Below, one piece after another: positions 6,131 to 11,675 of a stretch of 11,675 nt of DNA. The notes below the pieces were generated by a model. The model saw only the letters and a list, made by a program, of their open reading frames with translations, ran no database searches and was not told where the DNA came from. A program made the translations under genes and the position numbers. Every line of letters starts with the position of its first letter. The stretch's first letter is position 1. The stretch is from an uncultured Akkermansia sp. (lineage in GTDB: Bacteria; Verrucomicrobiota; Verrucomicrobiia; Verrucomicrobiales; Akkermansiaceae): positions 1 through 11,675 of the forward strand of contig CANPXA010000038.1 of assembly GCA_947585525.1 (NCBI GenBank), written 5' to 3'.

Positions 6131-6203
6131 GCGTGAATAGCTCAGTCGGTAGAGCAGTAGACTTTTAATCTATTGGTCCCGGGTTCGAGTCCCGGTTCAC
6201 GTA
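6131..6203 (+). tRNA. tRNA-Lys (anticodon UUU)
   Basis: 73 bases fold as a complete cloverleaf: acceptor GCGTGAA (6131-6137) with TTCACGT (6196-6202), D-arm GCTC/GAGC, anticodon stem GTAGA/TCTAT with loop CTTTTAA (anticodon TTT at 6164-6166), and T-arm CCGGG-TTCGAGT-CCCGG. The discriminator base is A6203. CCA is not encoded (TCC follows) and must be added by tRNA nucleotidyltransferase. The first acceptor pair is G1-U72, a wobble; the anticodon stem also has one G-U. No intron and no nearby integrase. The gene stands alone, divergent from pgk. Confidence 0.97.
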
Positions 6204-6322
6204 TCCTAAATCCGGAGGGACTCCCTACTCTGTCCCGTTCTCATTGCCGCACGCGCGTTATCAGCATCCCGGGTCTCGTCCCATTCACCAGCCCCTTCCC
6301 TCTTTCCTTATCCTGCGCCTCA

Positions 6323-6350
6323 GGCGCCGAATTTCAAATCGTATTCGTAC
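6323..6350 (+). repeat. Degenerate copy of the composite repeat, 3' part
   Basis: GGCGCCGAATTTCAAATCG followed by TATTCGTAC resembles 7266-7296 (GGCGCGGAATTTCCCAAATCG...) and the heptamer arrays. It sits just beyond the stop codon of the flavin-binding protein gene and overlaps a small hairpin, GCGCC-TCA-GGCGC (6315-6327), that has no T-run. Confidence 0.4.
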
Positions 6351-6351
6351 T

Positions 6352-6909
6352 TCAGGCGTCCCTGCGCCCTTCCCCTCCGCCTCCGCTAACATCTGGTGCT
6401 TTTATGGATTTTGGGGGCGCATCTACGGGTGCAGCGTGTCGTTTGGCAGTGAAGGAATGAACGGTAAGGCGCAGAGCGGCTGTTTTCTCCAGAACTTCAG
6501 GCTCGAAATGCAGGCGTGCGAGGGGACCCGTGGTGTAGTGCTGCATGAGGCAATGGAGCGCGGCAATTTTTTCCTCACCTTCCATGTACTCCAATATGCC
6601 CTCACCCATCACGGACTCGTAGAAAGCTGTGCAACGACAAGCCATACCGTTGGCGGAACCACTGATACCCATCATGTGTTCCATCGCAAAAGCAACCTTA
6701 GGATTCTCGCGCAGCAGCTCATGCTTGTGCCCTTCAGCAGCGCCGTGGAAGTACAGGAAGAGTTGTTTGCCTCGCACCTCGAAACCGAAATTGAGCGGCA
6801 CCACGTAGGGGTATTCGACACCATGGAACGCGATGTGGCACACCTCGCATCGGCGTATGATGTCCGTTATTTCCTCCCAATCGGTCACCTCGCGGTCATT
6901 TCTTCTCAT
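6352..6909 (-). CDS. Pyridoxamine 5'-phosphate oxidase-like flavin-binding protein (NimA-type split barrel)
   Basis: 185 residues, cytoplasmic. MRRNDREVTDWEEI and PYVVPLNFGFE (34-44) followed by LYFHGAAEGHKHELLRENPKVAF (52-74) are typical of the small FMN-binding split-barrel family related to PNPOx and the 5-nitroimidazole reductase NimA. FYESVMGEG (96-104) and FTAKRHAAP (153-161) continue the pattern. Members bind FMN and probably reduce small molecules; the substrate here is unknown, and drug resistance cannot be claimed. The core ends near residue 161. A tail of about 24 residues (PPKSIKAPDVSGGGGEGRRDA) is low-complexity and runs toward repeat sequence, suggesting that the original stop was lost. 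No clear Shine-Dalgarno precedes ATG 6909. Confidence 0.88.
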   Translation of the reverse strand: MRRNDREVTDWEEITDIIRRCEVCHIAFHGVEYPYVVPLNFGFEVRGKQLFLYFHGAAEGHKHELLRENPKVAFAMEHMMGISGSANGMACRCTAFYESVMGEGILEYMEGEEKIAALHCLMQHYTTGPLARLHFEPEVLEKTAALRLTVHSFTAKRHAAPVDAPPKSIKAPDVSGGGGEGRRDA

Positions 6910-7052
6910 AACGCCCCGTTATCATGACACAAAACCCGCGCTCGGGCAAGTTAAACTCACACCCGTCCCAAGAAAAAGCACCCCATAGGTAGTTAACGAC
7001 ATGTTATTCAGCATAAACCTTTGATTATGTACGATATCGCAAAGCCATCAAG

Positions 7053-7183
7053 ATGGCACGGCATATCTCCGAACGCTTTCCTTGCTGCGACAACCCGTGA
7101 TTTCCCTTACCACCTTCGCTCTCGCTCCGCATCTTCGCGCGCGGCACGCTAGCATTTACATCGTAAATCGTAATTCGTAAAAG
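7053..7183 (+). repeat. Composite dispersed repeat, copy B
   Basis: Bases 7053-7103 match 1007-1057 at 47 of 51 positions. TCTCGCTCCGCA (7120-7131) and GCGCGC (7136-7141) follow, then a decayed heptamer array ATCGTAAATCGTAATTCGTA and AAAGGG. Same block order and orientation as copies A and C. Confidence 0.7.
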
Positions 7184-7265
7184 GGTACCACCAAGCGCCT
7201 CTGCCGCTTTCCAGCTACCCATTACGCTTTTTCTCGAAGATTCCGCTGCGCTAGATTGCGCCAAT

Positions 7266-7305
7266 GGCGCGGAATTTCCCAAATCGTAAATCGTACGTCG
7301 TAAAT
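7266..7305 (+). repeat. Decayed heptamer tract (AAATCGT-type units)
   Basis: GGCGCGGAATTTCCCAAATCG, then TAAATCGTACGTCGTAAA. The units are AAATCGT rather than AATTCGT. The leading GGCGC-GAATTTC block is shared with 6323-6335. A further single remnant, TGTAAATCGTACATAG, lies at 7421-7436. Confidence 0.5.
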
Positions 7306-7331
7306 TGACTCGTCGGCACCACACTGCCTCC

Positions 7332-7366
7332 TTGCCCTTCGGGCAAAATGCTTACGCATTTTGTCC
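7332..7366 (+). other. Two mutually exclusive hairpins
   Basis: TTGCCC-TTC-GGGCAA (7332-7346) overlaps an 11-bp stem GGGCAAAATGC-TTAC-GCATTTTGTCC (7341-7366, one G-U pair). Both use 7341-7346, so an RNA can form only one at a time. This is the geometry of an attenuator switch, but it is more than 150 bases from the next gene and has no T-run, so the function is open. Confidence 0.5.
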
Positions 7367-7435
7367 AACCGCACTTACCGCCCGCTTCGCGTGCGCCCTA
7401 CACGGGACCGTCGAGCGTCTTGTAAATCGTACATA

Positions 7436-7461
7436 GCAACCGCATTTCCTAATGCGGTTGC
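7436..7461. other. Perfect 11-bp hairpin with TCCT loop
   Basis: GCAACCGCATT (7436-7446), TCCT, AATGCGGTTGC (7451-7461). A stable stem but followed by CCCGG, not T's, so it is not a canonical terminator in either direction. It lies about 60 bases before the lipoprotein start. Confidence 0.7.
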
Positions 7462-7483
7462 CCCGGCTCTGAATAAAATAGAC

Positions 7484-7512
7484 TTGACGGGAAAGTGGGA
7501 GTGGGGTATAGG
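7484..7512 (+). promoter_or_regulatory. Candidate promoter of the lipoprotein gene (TTGACG-N17-TATAGG)
   Basis: -35 TTGACG at 7484-7489, 17-bp spacer, -10 TATAGG at 7507-7512. Transcription would begin near 7519, leaving only about six leader bases and cutting into the Shine-Dalgarno-like AAGGA at 7514-7518. Either this promoter or that ribosome site is probably not the one used. Confidence 0.35.
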
Positions 7513-7524
7513 GAAGGACGAGGT

Positions 7525-8046
7525 ATGAGGTACTTATGCACAATAGTTGCGGGATTGCTCGTCGTGGCGCTCAGCGGATGCGACACCCTGCGATCAGATT
7601 GTCGGGCACTGGCTGAAAGGGAGGCGGAGATTGCTCTCGAACCCGGAGGCGACTATTTCATCGGTCGGAGGTATTATCTGCCTTTTACACGATTCTGGGG
7701 ATACCTGAGGAGACCGGGGGAAAGTTGGCGCACATCGCGGCTTGTCATCATGGATGAGAGCATCATCCACAACCCTGATCGCGGGTATGAGCCGCCTGTA
7801 AAAGGGGCAACGTTCGGAAAAGATAAGAACGTCGAATATTATGTGTACGGAAGCTACACAGGAGAAAAGGCTTATGACCCGAGTACGGACCAGATACTTC
7901 CCGTCTTCAAGGCCACCCGTTACGTCGTGCGCAACAAGCGTCCGGGCTTCCTGTTCATCCCATCGGAAGAGTACAAAGAGGATTACGTAACGCTGCGTCC
8001 TCTCATCATGCCAAGCAGCGCCAATTGCCAAGCCGCACTTGAATGA
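7525..8046 (+). CDS. Predicted lipoprotein of unknown function
   Basis: 173 residues from ATG 7525. This start gives a clean lipoprotein signal peptide (MRYLCTIVAGLLVVALSGC) with lipobox LSGC and lipidated Cys19. A GTG at 7495 in frame would put charged residues in front and is not preferred. AAGGA at 7514-7518 supports 7525. The residue after the Cys is Asp, which in E. coli favours retention in the inner membrane. The mature part is soluble and mixed, with aromatic-rich stretches (GDYFIGRRYYLPFTRFWGYL, EYYVYGSYTGEKAYDP) suggesting a small beta-rich domain. Two more Cys occur, at 26 and 168, a possible disulfide. I do not recognise the family. It precedes ftsA by 105 bp on the same strand, a place where ftsQ or ddl often sits in other bacteria, but nothing here resembles FtsQ. 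Confidence 0.8.
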   Translation: MRYLCTIVAGLLVVALSGCDTLRSDCRALAEREAEIALEPGGDYFIGRRYYLPFTRFWGYLRRPGESWRTSRLVIMDESIIHNPDRGYEPPVKGATFGKDKNVEYYVYGSYTGEKAYDPSTDQILPVFKATRYVVRNKRPGFLFIPSEEYKEDYVTLRPLIMPSSANCQAALE

Positions 8047-8095
8047 TTTTTCTGCGGTCGGGAAGAAAAAATTGCTGGTAACAATGCGGGCCATG

Positions 8096-8104
8096 TGGTA
8101 GGAT
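8096..8104 (+). promoter_or_regulatory. Candidate ftsA extended -10 (TGGTAGGAT)
   Basis: TGG plus TAGGAT at 8096-8104 matches the TGATAGGAT before rpe. The best -35-like hexamer, TTGCTG (8072-8077), is 21 bp away, too far for comfort, so activity would depend on the extended -10. It would give a leader of about 40 bases to the ftsA ATG. Confidence 0.35.
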
Positions 8105-8151
8105 GACGCAGGTCCGCAAAAGAGACGGAGAGAGAACCCAATTACCACCCC

Positions 8152-9366
8152 ATGGCCCAATCCCAGATATACGTTGGCCTTGAAATAGGAACTTCTAAAA
8201 CCTGCATGGTGGTGGGGGAGGTGCGTCCTGACGCCTCGGCTTCCATCATCGGGGTCGGGGAGATCCGCAGTGCCGGCGTTCGCAAGGGAGAAGTTTACAA
8301 CCGAGGAATGGCTCTGCAGTGCGTCCGCGATGCCTTGGATCGCGCTCAGGACAATGCCAACGTGGATATCGTCAACGTTTACCTGAGCGTCACCGGAGAT
8401 CACATCTACGGTGAGACCAATATGGGATCCTACCGACTGCCGGATGACGAAACCATCATTGAGGAAGAGCACGTAAACGCCGCCTGCGAGAAGGCCGACC
8501 ACCTCGAAATAGCACCCGATCGCTTCATCTTCAACCGCGAGAGAGGTGGTTTCTCCATCGACGGCAGAGAGCCCGTGCGTTACCCTGAGGGGCTTACCGG
8601 TCGCACCTTGGACGTGAAGTGCCATCTCATCCACGGGATCAGCACACGGTTGCAGGACTCACTTTGCTGCGTGAGAGAAGTACCGCTGGAAGTAGGCAAT
8701 CTCGTATTTGCCCCTCTAGCTACGGCGCAGATGGTGCTGGATCGGCGACAGAAGGAGGCGGGCGCCTTGCTCATCGACATAGGAGCAGGCACCTCGGATT
8801 TTATTTGTTACAAGAACGGAGAAATAGCCGCCAGCGGTTGCATTCCCGCCGGAGGCAACACCATCAACCACGACATCGTCACTATTACCCGTCGGGTCTC
8901 CAATGAAGCTGCTGAAGCCCTCAAATGCACGGAGGGTAATGCCTTCGGCGACGTGCAAGATCGCTCCCTCGCACAATACCACACTGACCTGGGACTGCAT
9001 GACGTAGCTATCCCGCGTGGTGAGCTGAATCGCATCATCCGCGACCGTCTTGCGGACATCCTTGTTCGTATCAAGAACCGCATCCCCAATGAGCTCTGGC
9101 ACAACGGAGGTCTGGAGGTGTACTTCTCCGGGGGGACGAGTCTCATGCGTGGACTGGAACCGCTGGCTACACATATTTTCAACGTACCCGTCCACCAACC
9201 GGCTCCGCAGAGTGAGCAAGATGTTCCGTCCTATTTGGCGGATCCGCGGTACTGTACGCCGATTGGTCTCATTCGTTACGCACAAAAATACGAAGACGAC
9301 TTGAGCCGCGAAGAAGGAGGCTCTTGGCTGGACTGGCTGCGCCGACTGTTCTTCCACAGTAAATAA
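8152..9366 (+). CDS. ftsA: Cell division protein FtsA
   Basis: Actin-like ATPase that tethers FtsZ filaments to the inner membrane and recruits the divisome. 404 residues. Phosphate-1 motif VGLEIGTSKTC (8-18), phosphate-2 motif GALLIDIGAGTSDF (204-217) and adenosine motif SGGTSLMRGL (326-335) are all present. The 1C subdomain specific to FtsA occupies roughly 83-165, with the SVTGDHI signature at 79-85. The C-terminus SWLDWLRRLFFHSK (391-404) is an amphipathic helix of the membrane-targeting type. The ATG at 8152 begins the usual short lead-in before strand 1; no Shine-Dalgarno is visible (the nearest GGAG is 21 bases away). It is 18 bp from ftsZ, clearly co-transcribed. Confidence 0.96.
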   Translation: MAQSQIYVGLEIGTSKTCMVVGEVRPDASASIIGVGEIRSAGVRKGEVYNRGMALQCVRDALDRAQDNANVDIVNVYLSVTGDHIYGETNMGSYRLPDDETIIEEEHVNAACEKADHLEIAPDRFIFNRERGGFSIDGREPVRYPEGLTGRTLDVKCHLIHGISTRLQDSLCCVREVPLEVGNLVFAPLATAQMVLDRRQKEAGALLIDIGAGTSDFICYKNGEIAASGCIPAGGNTINHDIVTITRRVSNEAAEALKCTEGNAFGDVQDRSLAQYHTDLGLHDVAIPRGELNRIIRDRLADILVRIKNRIPNELWHNGGLEVYFSGGTSLMRGLEPLATHIFNVPVHQPAPQSEQDVPSYLADPRYCTPIGLIRYAQKYEDDLSREEGGSWLDWLRRLFFHSK

Positions 9367-9384
9367 CTCTCCCGATACAACCTC

Positions 9385-10992
9385 ATGTTACCCTACCAAA
9401 AAGAAACGCTGAAAGAGGGTGGAATAGCCATCATGGGCATCGGCGGCGCCGGAGCCAATGTCCTCAAGTGCTTCAACTCCTCCAGCGCTGACAACGTGCG
9501 CCTCTATACGCTCTCCTTGGACGAACGGGTGGAGCGTTCCTGTGGAAATGTAGAGTTCGTCCAGCTGGGGGAAGGGCTTAGCCACGGACTGGGGTCAGGC
9601 GGCGATCCGGCAGTAGGAAGGCAAGCGATGGAGGAGAGCGAGGGGAGAGTGCGTGAGGCGTTGCAAGATTGCAAACTACTTGTGTTGGTCGTGGGTCTGG
9701 GTGGCGGAACCGGCAGCGGGGCGGCTCCCGTGCTGGCTCGTTTGGCGCATGAGGAAGGTATTTTCCTTGTGAGTGTCGTCATGATGCCGTTCAGTTTTGA
9801 AGGCAAGCGCCGACGCGAACAAGCGGAACTGGCTCACGAAGAGATAGCCCGTCTGTCCGACATCGTCTTCTGTTTTGAGAACGACTACATGGAGGAACTG
9901 TTTCGCAATCGCACCGGGGCACGAGCCGTCTTTGAGGAAGTGGATCGTCTGTTGGCGAAAGCCACTGCCTCCGTCCCGATGATAGCCACCTCCCCGGGTC
10001 TCATCAATCTTGGACTTGACGAATTGGCGGTCGCATTGGAAAACCACGATTCGCGTTGTATTTTCGGCTCAGGTTCCGGATACGGCGCTACCCGCGCCCA
10101 GCAGGCCGCCCAATCGGCAATCGACTCCCCTCTCGCCACCTACCATGGCGCCCTTCGCTTTGCCCGGACGTCAATCGTCCACATCGCCGGCGGAGAATCC
10201 CTCTCCATCACTGAAATTCGTCAAACCATGGAGGTGATCCAAGACGCGCTTGGCAGCGAGGACGTCCAAATCTTCTTCGGTGCATCCGTCAAACCCAATT
10301 TGGGAGACGAAATACGCGTCACCCTTATCGCCTCCATCGATGCACAGGAGTTCCAAGCAGCCTACAGCGAAACGGAGACACCGCTGCGCCCTGATGAAGA
10401 AGAATCGTCCCCGAGTTCATCCCCTACCGAAGAGGAAACTGTTGCAGACTCCTTCTTGGAGGACGAGCCGGGAGAGAGCGAGGAAGATGAAAGAGAGCCC
10501 CGGGAAGAGGATGAAGAGGAGGTTTTCAATGAAGACGAGGATCCTTTCCCAGACGACGACAGGGAGGACGAACCGGAGGAAGAAACCGATGAACTCCCGG
10601 AGGATGACAGTGAAGACGAACCTGTAGATGACCAATCTAAGGAGGATGAGAAATGGGCCGATGAGGAGGAACTTGCGCCGGAAAGGGAGAGACCTATCCC
10701 CCCCGCAGCGAGACGAGAGGCTCGCCAAATGGATCTCTTCTCCACTCCGGTGCGCCGGGAAGAAAGCCTGCCGGTTCGCGAAAGAAGAACGTCCCGTCTC
10801 TCCCCATCTTCGACCTACGAGGACAGCGGCATTGATGATTTGCCTCCCCATTTCGACCCGGCTGTCCAATCCGAAAAAATGTCGCCCGGCCGTGGCTCCC
10901 GCGTTGCAACGGGACACCAACAACATGACGACATCGACACACCCCCTTCGCTTCGTCTCAATGATTTGAGAAATATATTCCCGGACAATTAA
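9385..10992 (+). CDS. ftsZ: Cell division GTPase FtsZ, divergent, with long acidic linker
   Basis: Tubulin-like GTPase that forms the cytokinetic Z ring. 535 residues, against about 380-400 for most FtsZ. The GTPase core (about 12-325) keeps GIGGAGANV (18-26), the tubulin signature GGGTGSGAAPV (106-116), PFSFEGKRR (135-143) and an END motif near 165-167. Two places depart from the family: TLSLD (42-46) replaces the usual NTD-containing loop, and the T7 loop reads NLGLDEL (208-214) where E. coli has NVDFADV, so both catalytic aspartates are changed (Gly210, Glu213). Residues about 337-442 form a strongly acidic Glu/Asp-rich linker, then a basic Arg-rich stretch (446-485). The end DIDTPPSLR (516-524) resembles the conserved C-terminal peptide that binds FtsA, followed by an 11-residue tail. 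No Shine-Dalgarno is seen; the ATG at 9385 is the only sensible start. Confidence 0.94.
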   Translation: MLPYQKETLKEGGIAIMGIGGAGANVLKCFNSSSADNVRLYTLSLDERVERSCGNVEFVQLGEGLSHGLGSGGDPAVGRQAMEESEGRVREALQDCKLLVLVVGLGGGTGSGAAPVLARLAHEEGIFLVSVVMMPFSFEGKRRREQAELAHEEIARLSDIVFCFENDYMEELFRNRTGARAVFEEVDRLLAKATASVPMIATSPGLINLGLDELAVALENHDSRCIFGSGSGYGATRAQQAAQSAIDSPLATYHGALRFARTSIVHIAGGESLSITEIRQTMEVIQDALGSEDVQIFFGASVKPNLGDEIRVTLIASIDAQEFQAAYSETETPLRPDEEESSPSSSPTEEETVADSFLEDEPGESEEDEREPREEDEEEVFNEDEDPFPDDDREDEPEEETDELPEDDSEDEPVDDQSKEDEKWADEEELAPERERPIPPAARREARQMDLFSTPVRREESLPVRERRTSRLSPSSTYEDSGIDDLPPHFDPAVQSEKMSPGRGSRVATGHQQHDDIDTPPSLRLNDLRNIFPDN

Positions 10993-11013
10993 CCTTTCTT
11001 TCAAAACACAACC

Positions 11014-11675
11014 ATGAGCTTTATCAAAAAATGTGTAGGCGCCGTAGCTGTTATAGCCGTTGCCGGTGGAGGTCTCTACCTTGCCAAACCCGAATTGTTT
11101 ACGCCGGAATCCTTGCGCAAGCACCTCCCCAAACAACTCTGTGACGCTCTCGGCATTCGTAAACCGGCCCCCTCGGGCTTCGTGGGAAATTCTCTCGTCT
11201 CCCAAGACTGGAAGGATCCTGAACAGGCTCAGAAAAAAATCTCTGAGAAAATTGCGAAGCTTCTGCCGGATCCCTCACCGGAGAAGGTGAAAGCCTTCCT
11301 GAAGAAAAAGAGCAACCGCCTCCTGATTGCCCAGCTTACTGCGATTGAAGACGAGGTGGCTTCCCGTGCGGACAGAGAAAAAGAAACCGAGTCCTTCCGG
11401 AAAAACCTTGAGGGTGCAAAAAAACAACTCGAAGATTCCACTTCCAACCTGCAGCCCGGACTCGAACCGAATGAACGCACCGCTGCACAAAACAAAATTA
11501 CCGAACAAAAAATCGCTGCCATTGAAAAGGAACTGGCAGCTCTCAAAGACGTACGAGATATAGCGAATTCCAATGATCCTGATCTGCAGAATATGCTCAA
11601 GCTGGTTCAAAATAACCTCGAGTGGATGGGGCAGATCACATCCACGGGGGAAGCCTCTCGCTTCGGCACGGTGAT
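11014..11675 (+). CDS. Membrane-anchored coiled-coil protein, third gene of the ftsAZ operon (3' end outside window)
   Basis: Open frame from ATG 11014 to the window end, 220 residues so far with no stop. Residues 1-6 (MSFIKK) are basic, and 7-24 form one hydrophobic segment (CVGAVAVIAVAGGGLYLA), a signal anchor without a lipobox; a cleaved signal is less likely. About 70-185 are highly charged and helical (ISEKIAKLLPDPSPEKVKAFLKKK, KETESFRKNLEGAKKQLEDS, ITEQKIAAIEKELAALKD), predicted coiled coil, probably on the periplasmic side. I do not recognise the family. It starts 21 bp after the ftsZ stop on the same strand, with the same ACC-ATG start context and no Shine-Dalgarno, so it is very likely co-transcribed with ftsA and ftsZ. 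This suggests, without proving, a role in division or envelope constriction. Confidence 0.8.
   Translation, partial: MSFIKKCVGAVAVIAVAGGGLYLAKPELFTPESLRKHLPKQLCDALGIRKPAPSGFVGNSLVSQDWKDPEQAQKKISEKIAKLLPDPSPEKVKAFLKKKSNRLLIAQLTAIEDEVASRADREKETESFRKNLEGAKKQLEDSTSNLQPGLEPNERTAAQNKITEQKIAAIEKELAALKDVRDIANSNDPDLQNMLKLVQNNLEWMGQITSTGEASRFGTV

Larger units (their letters stand above)
6910..7524. other. Gene-free region with repeats and hairpins
   Basis: 615 bases between the divergent flavin-binding protein gene and the lipoprotein gene. No credible coding region. It holds composite repeat copy B (7053-7183), two decayed heptamer tracts (7266-7305 and 7419-7436), a small hairpin GCGCC-AAT-GGCGC (7258-7270), two overlapping alternative hairpins (7332-7366), a perfect 11-bp hairpin (7436-7461) and the lipoprotein gene's promoter candidate. 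Bases 6910-7050 are AT-richer, with nothing I can name. Confidence 0.75.

Noticed and set aside
6131..6203. tRNA-Lys as an integration site for a mobile element
   Set aside because: No integrase and no duplicate of the tRNA 3' end in the window.
6173..6460. Small + frames overlapping the tRNA and the flavin-binding protein gene
   Set aside because: They begin inside the tRNA or lie antisense to a recognised gene; no independent support.
7594..8634. 346-codon open frame on the minus strand across the lipoprotein gene and ftsA start
   Set aside because: It covers the ftsA N-terminus and its leader on the opposite strand and resembles no protein; a shadow frame.
10362..10745. Serine-rich minus-strand frame (127 codons)
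   Set aside because: It is the reverse complement of the GA-rich codons of the FtsZ acidic linker, which automatically reads as poly-Ser.

Overview
The window (about 53% G+C by eye) looks like ordinary chromosome of a free-living bacterium, most likely Verrucomicrobiota or a close PVC relative. The reasons are the style of the FtsA and Pgk proteins, an unusually divergent FtsZ, a tRNA-Lys gene without an encoded CCA, and weak use of Shine-Dalgarno sequences. The assignment rests on recalled family resemblance and is moderately confident. There is no phage, plasmid, CRISPR or integrase gene.

Layout. 1-883: phosphatidylserine decarboxylase (+), apparently missing only the first two bases of its start codon. 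884-1474: gene-free, with a dispersed composite repeat, AATTCGT heptamer arrays and a 168-bp segment bounded by 14-bp inverted repeats. 1475-2515: exported alpha/beta hydrolase (-), divergent from a LysR regulator (+, 2623-3519). 3520-4006: gene-free, second repeat copy. 4007-4675: ribulose-phosphate 3-epimerase rpe (+), convergent with phosphoglycerate kinase pgk (-, 4722-5921), whose terminator lies in the 3' end of rpe. 6131-6203: tRNA-Lys(UUU). 6352-6909: flavin-binding split-barrel protein (-). 6910-7524: gene-free, repeats and strong hairpins. 7525-8046: lipoprotein of unknown function. 8152-9366 ftsA, 9385-10992 ftsZ, and from 11014 to the window end a membrane-anchored coiled-coil protein, all on + and tightly spaced.

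How the genes work together. rpe and pgk belong to central carbon metabolism (pentose-phosphate pathway and glycolysis). The hydrolase and LysR regulator form a classic divergent pair with a T-N11-A palindrome between them. ftsA-ftsZ plus the third gene look like one division operon: FtsA tethers FtsZ to the membrane, and the unknown third protein has its own membrane anchor.

Most worth following up: an FtsZ whose catalytic T7 loop lacks the usual aspartates and which carries a long acidic linker; the unknown third gene of the ftsAZ operon; a modular intergenic repeat family always in the same orientation; a MITE-like element inside one of its heptamer arrays; and extended -10 promoters placed so close to start codons that leaderless mRNAs are predicted.
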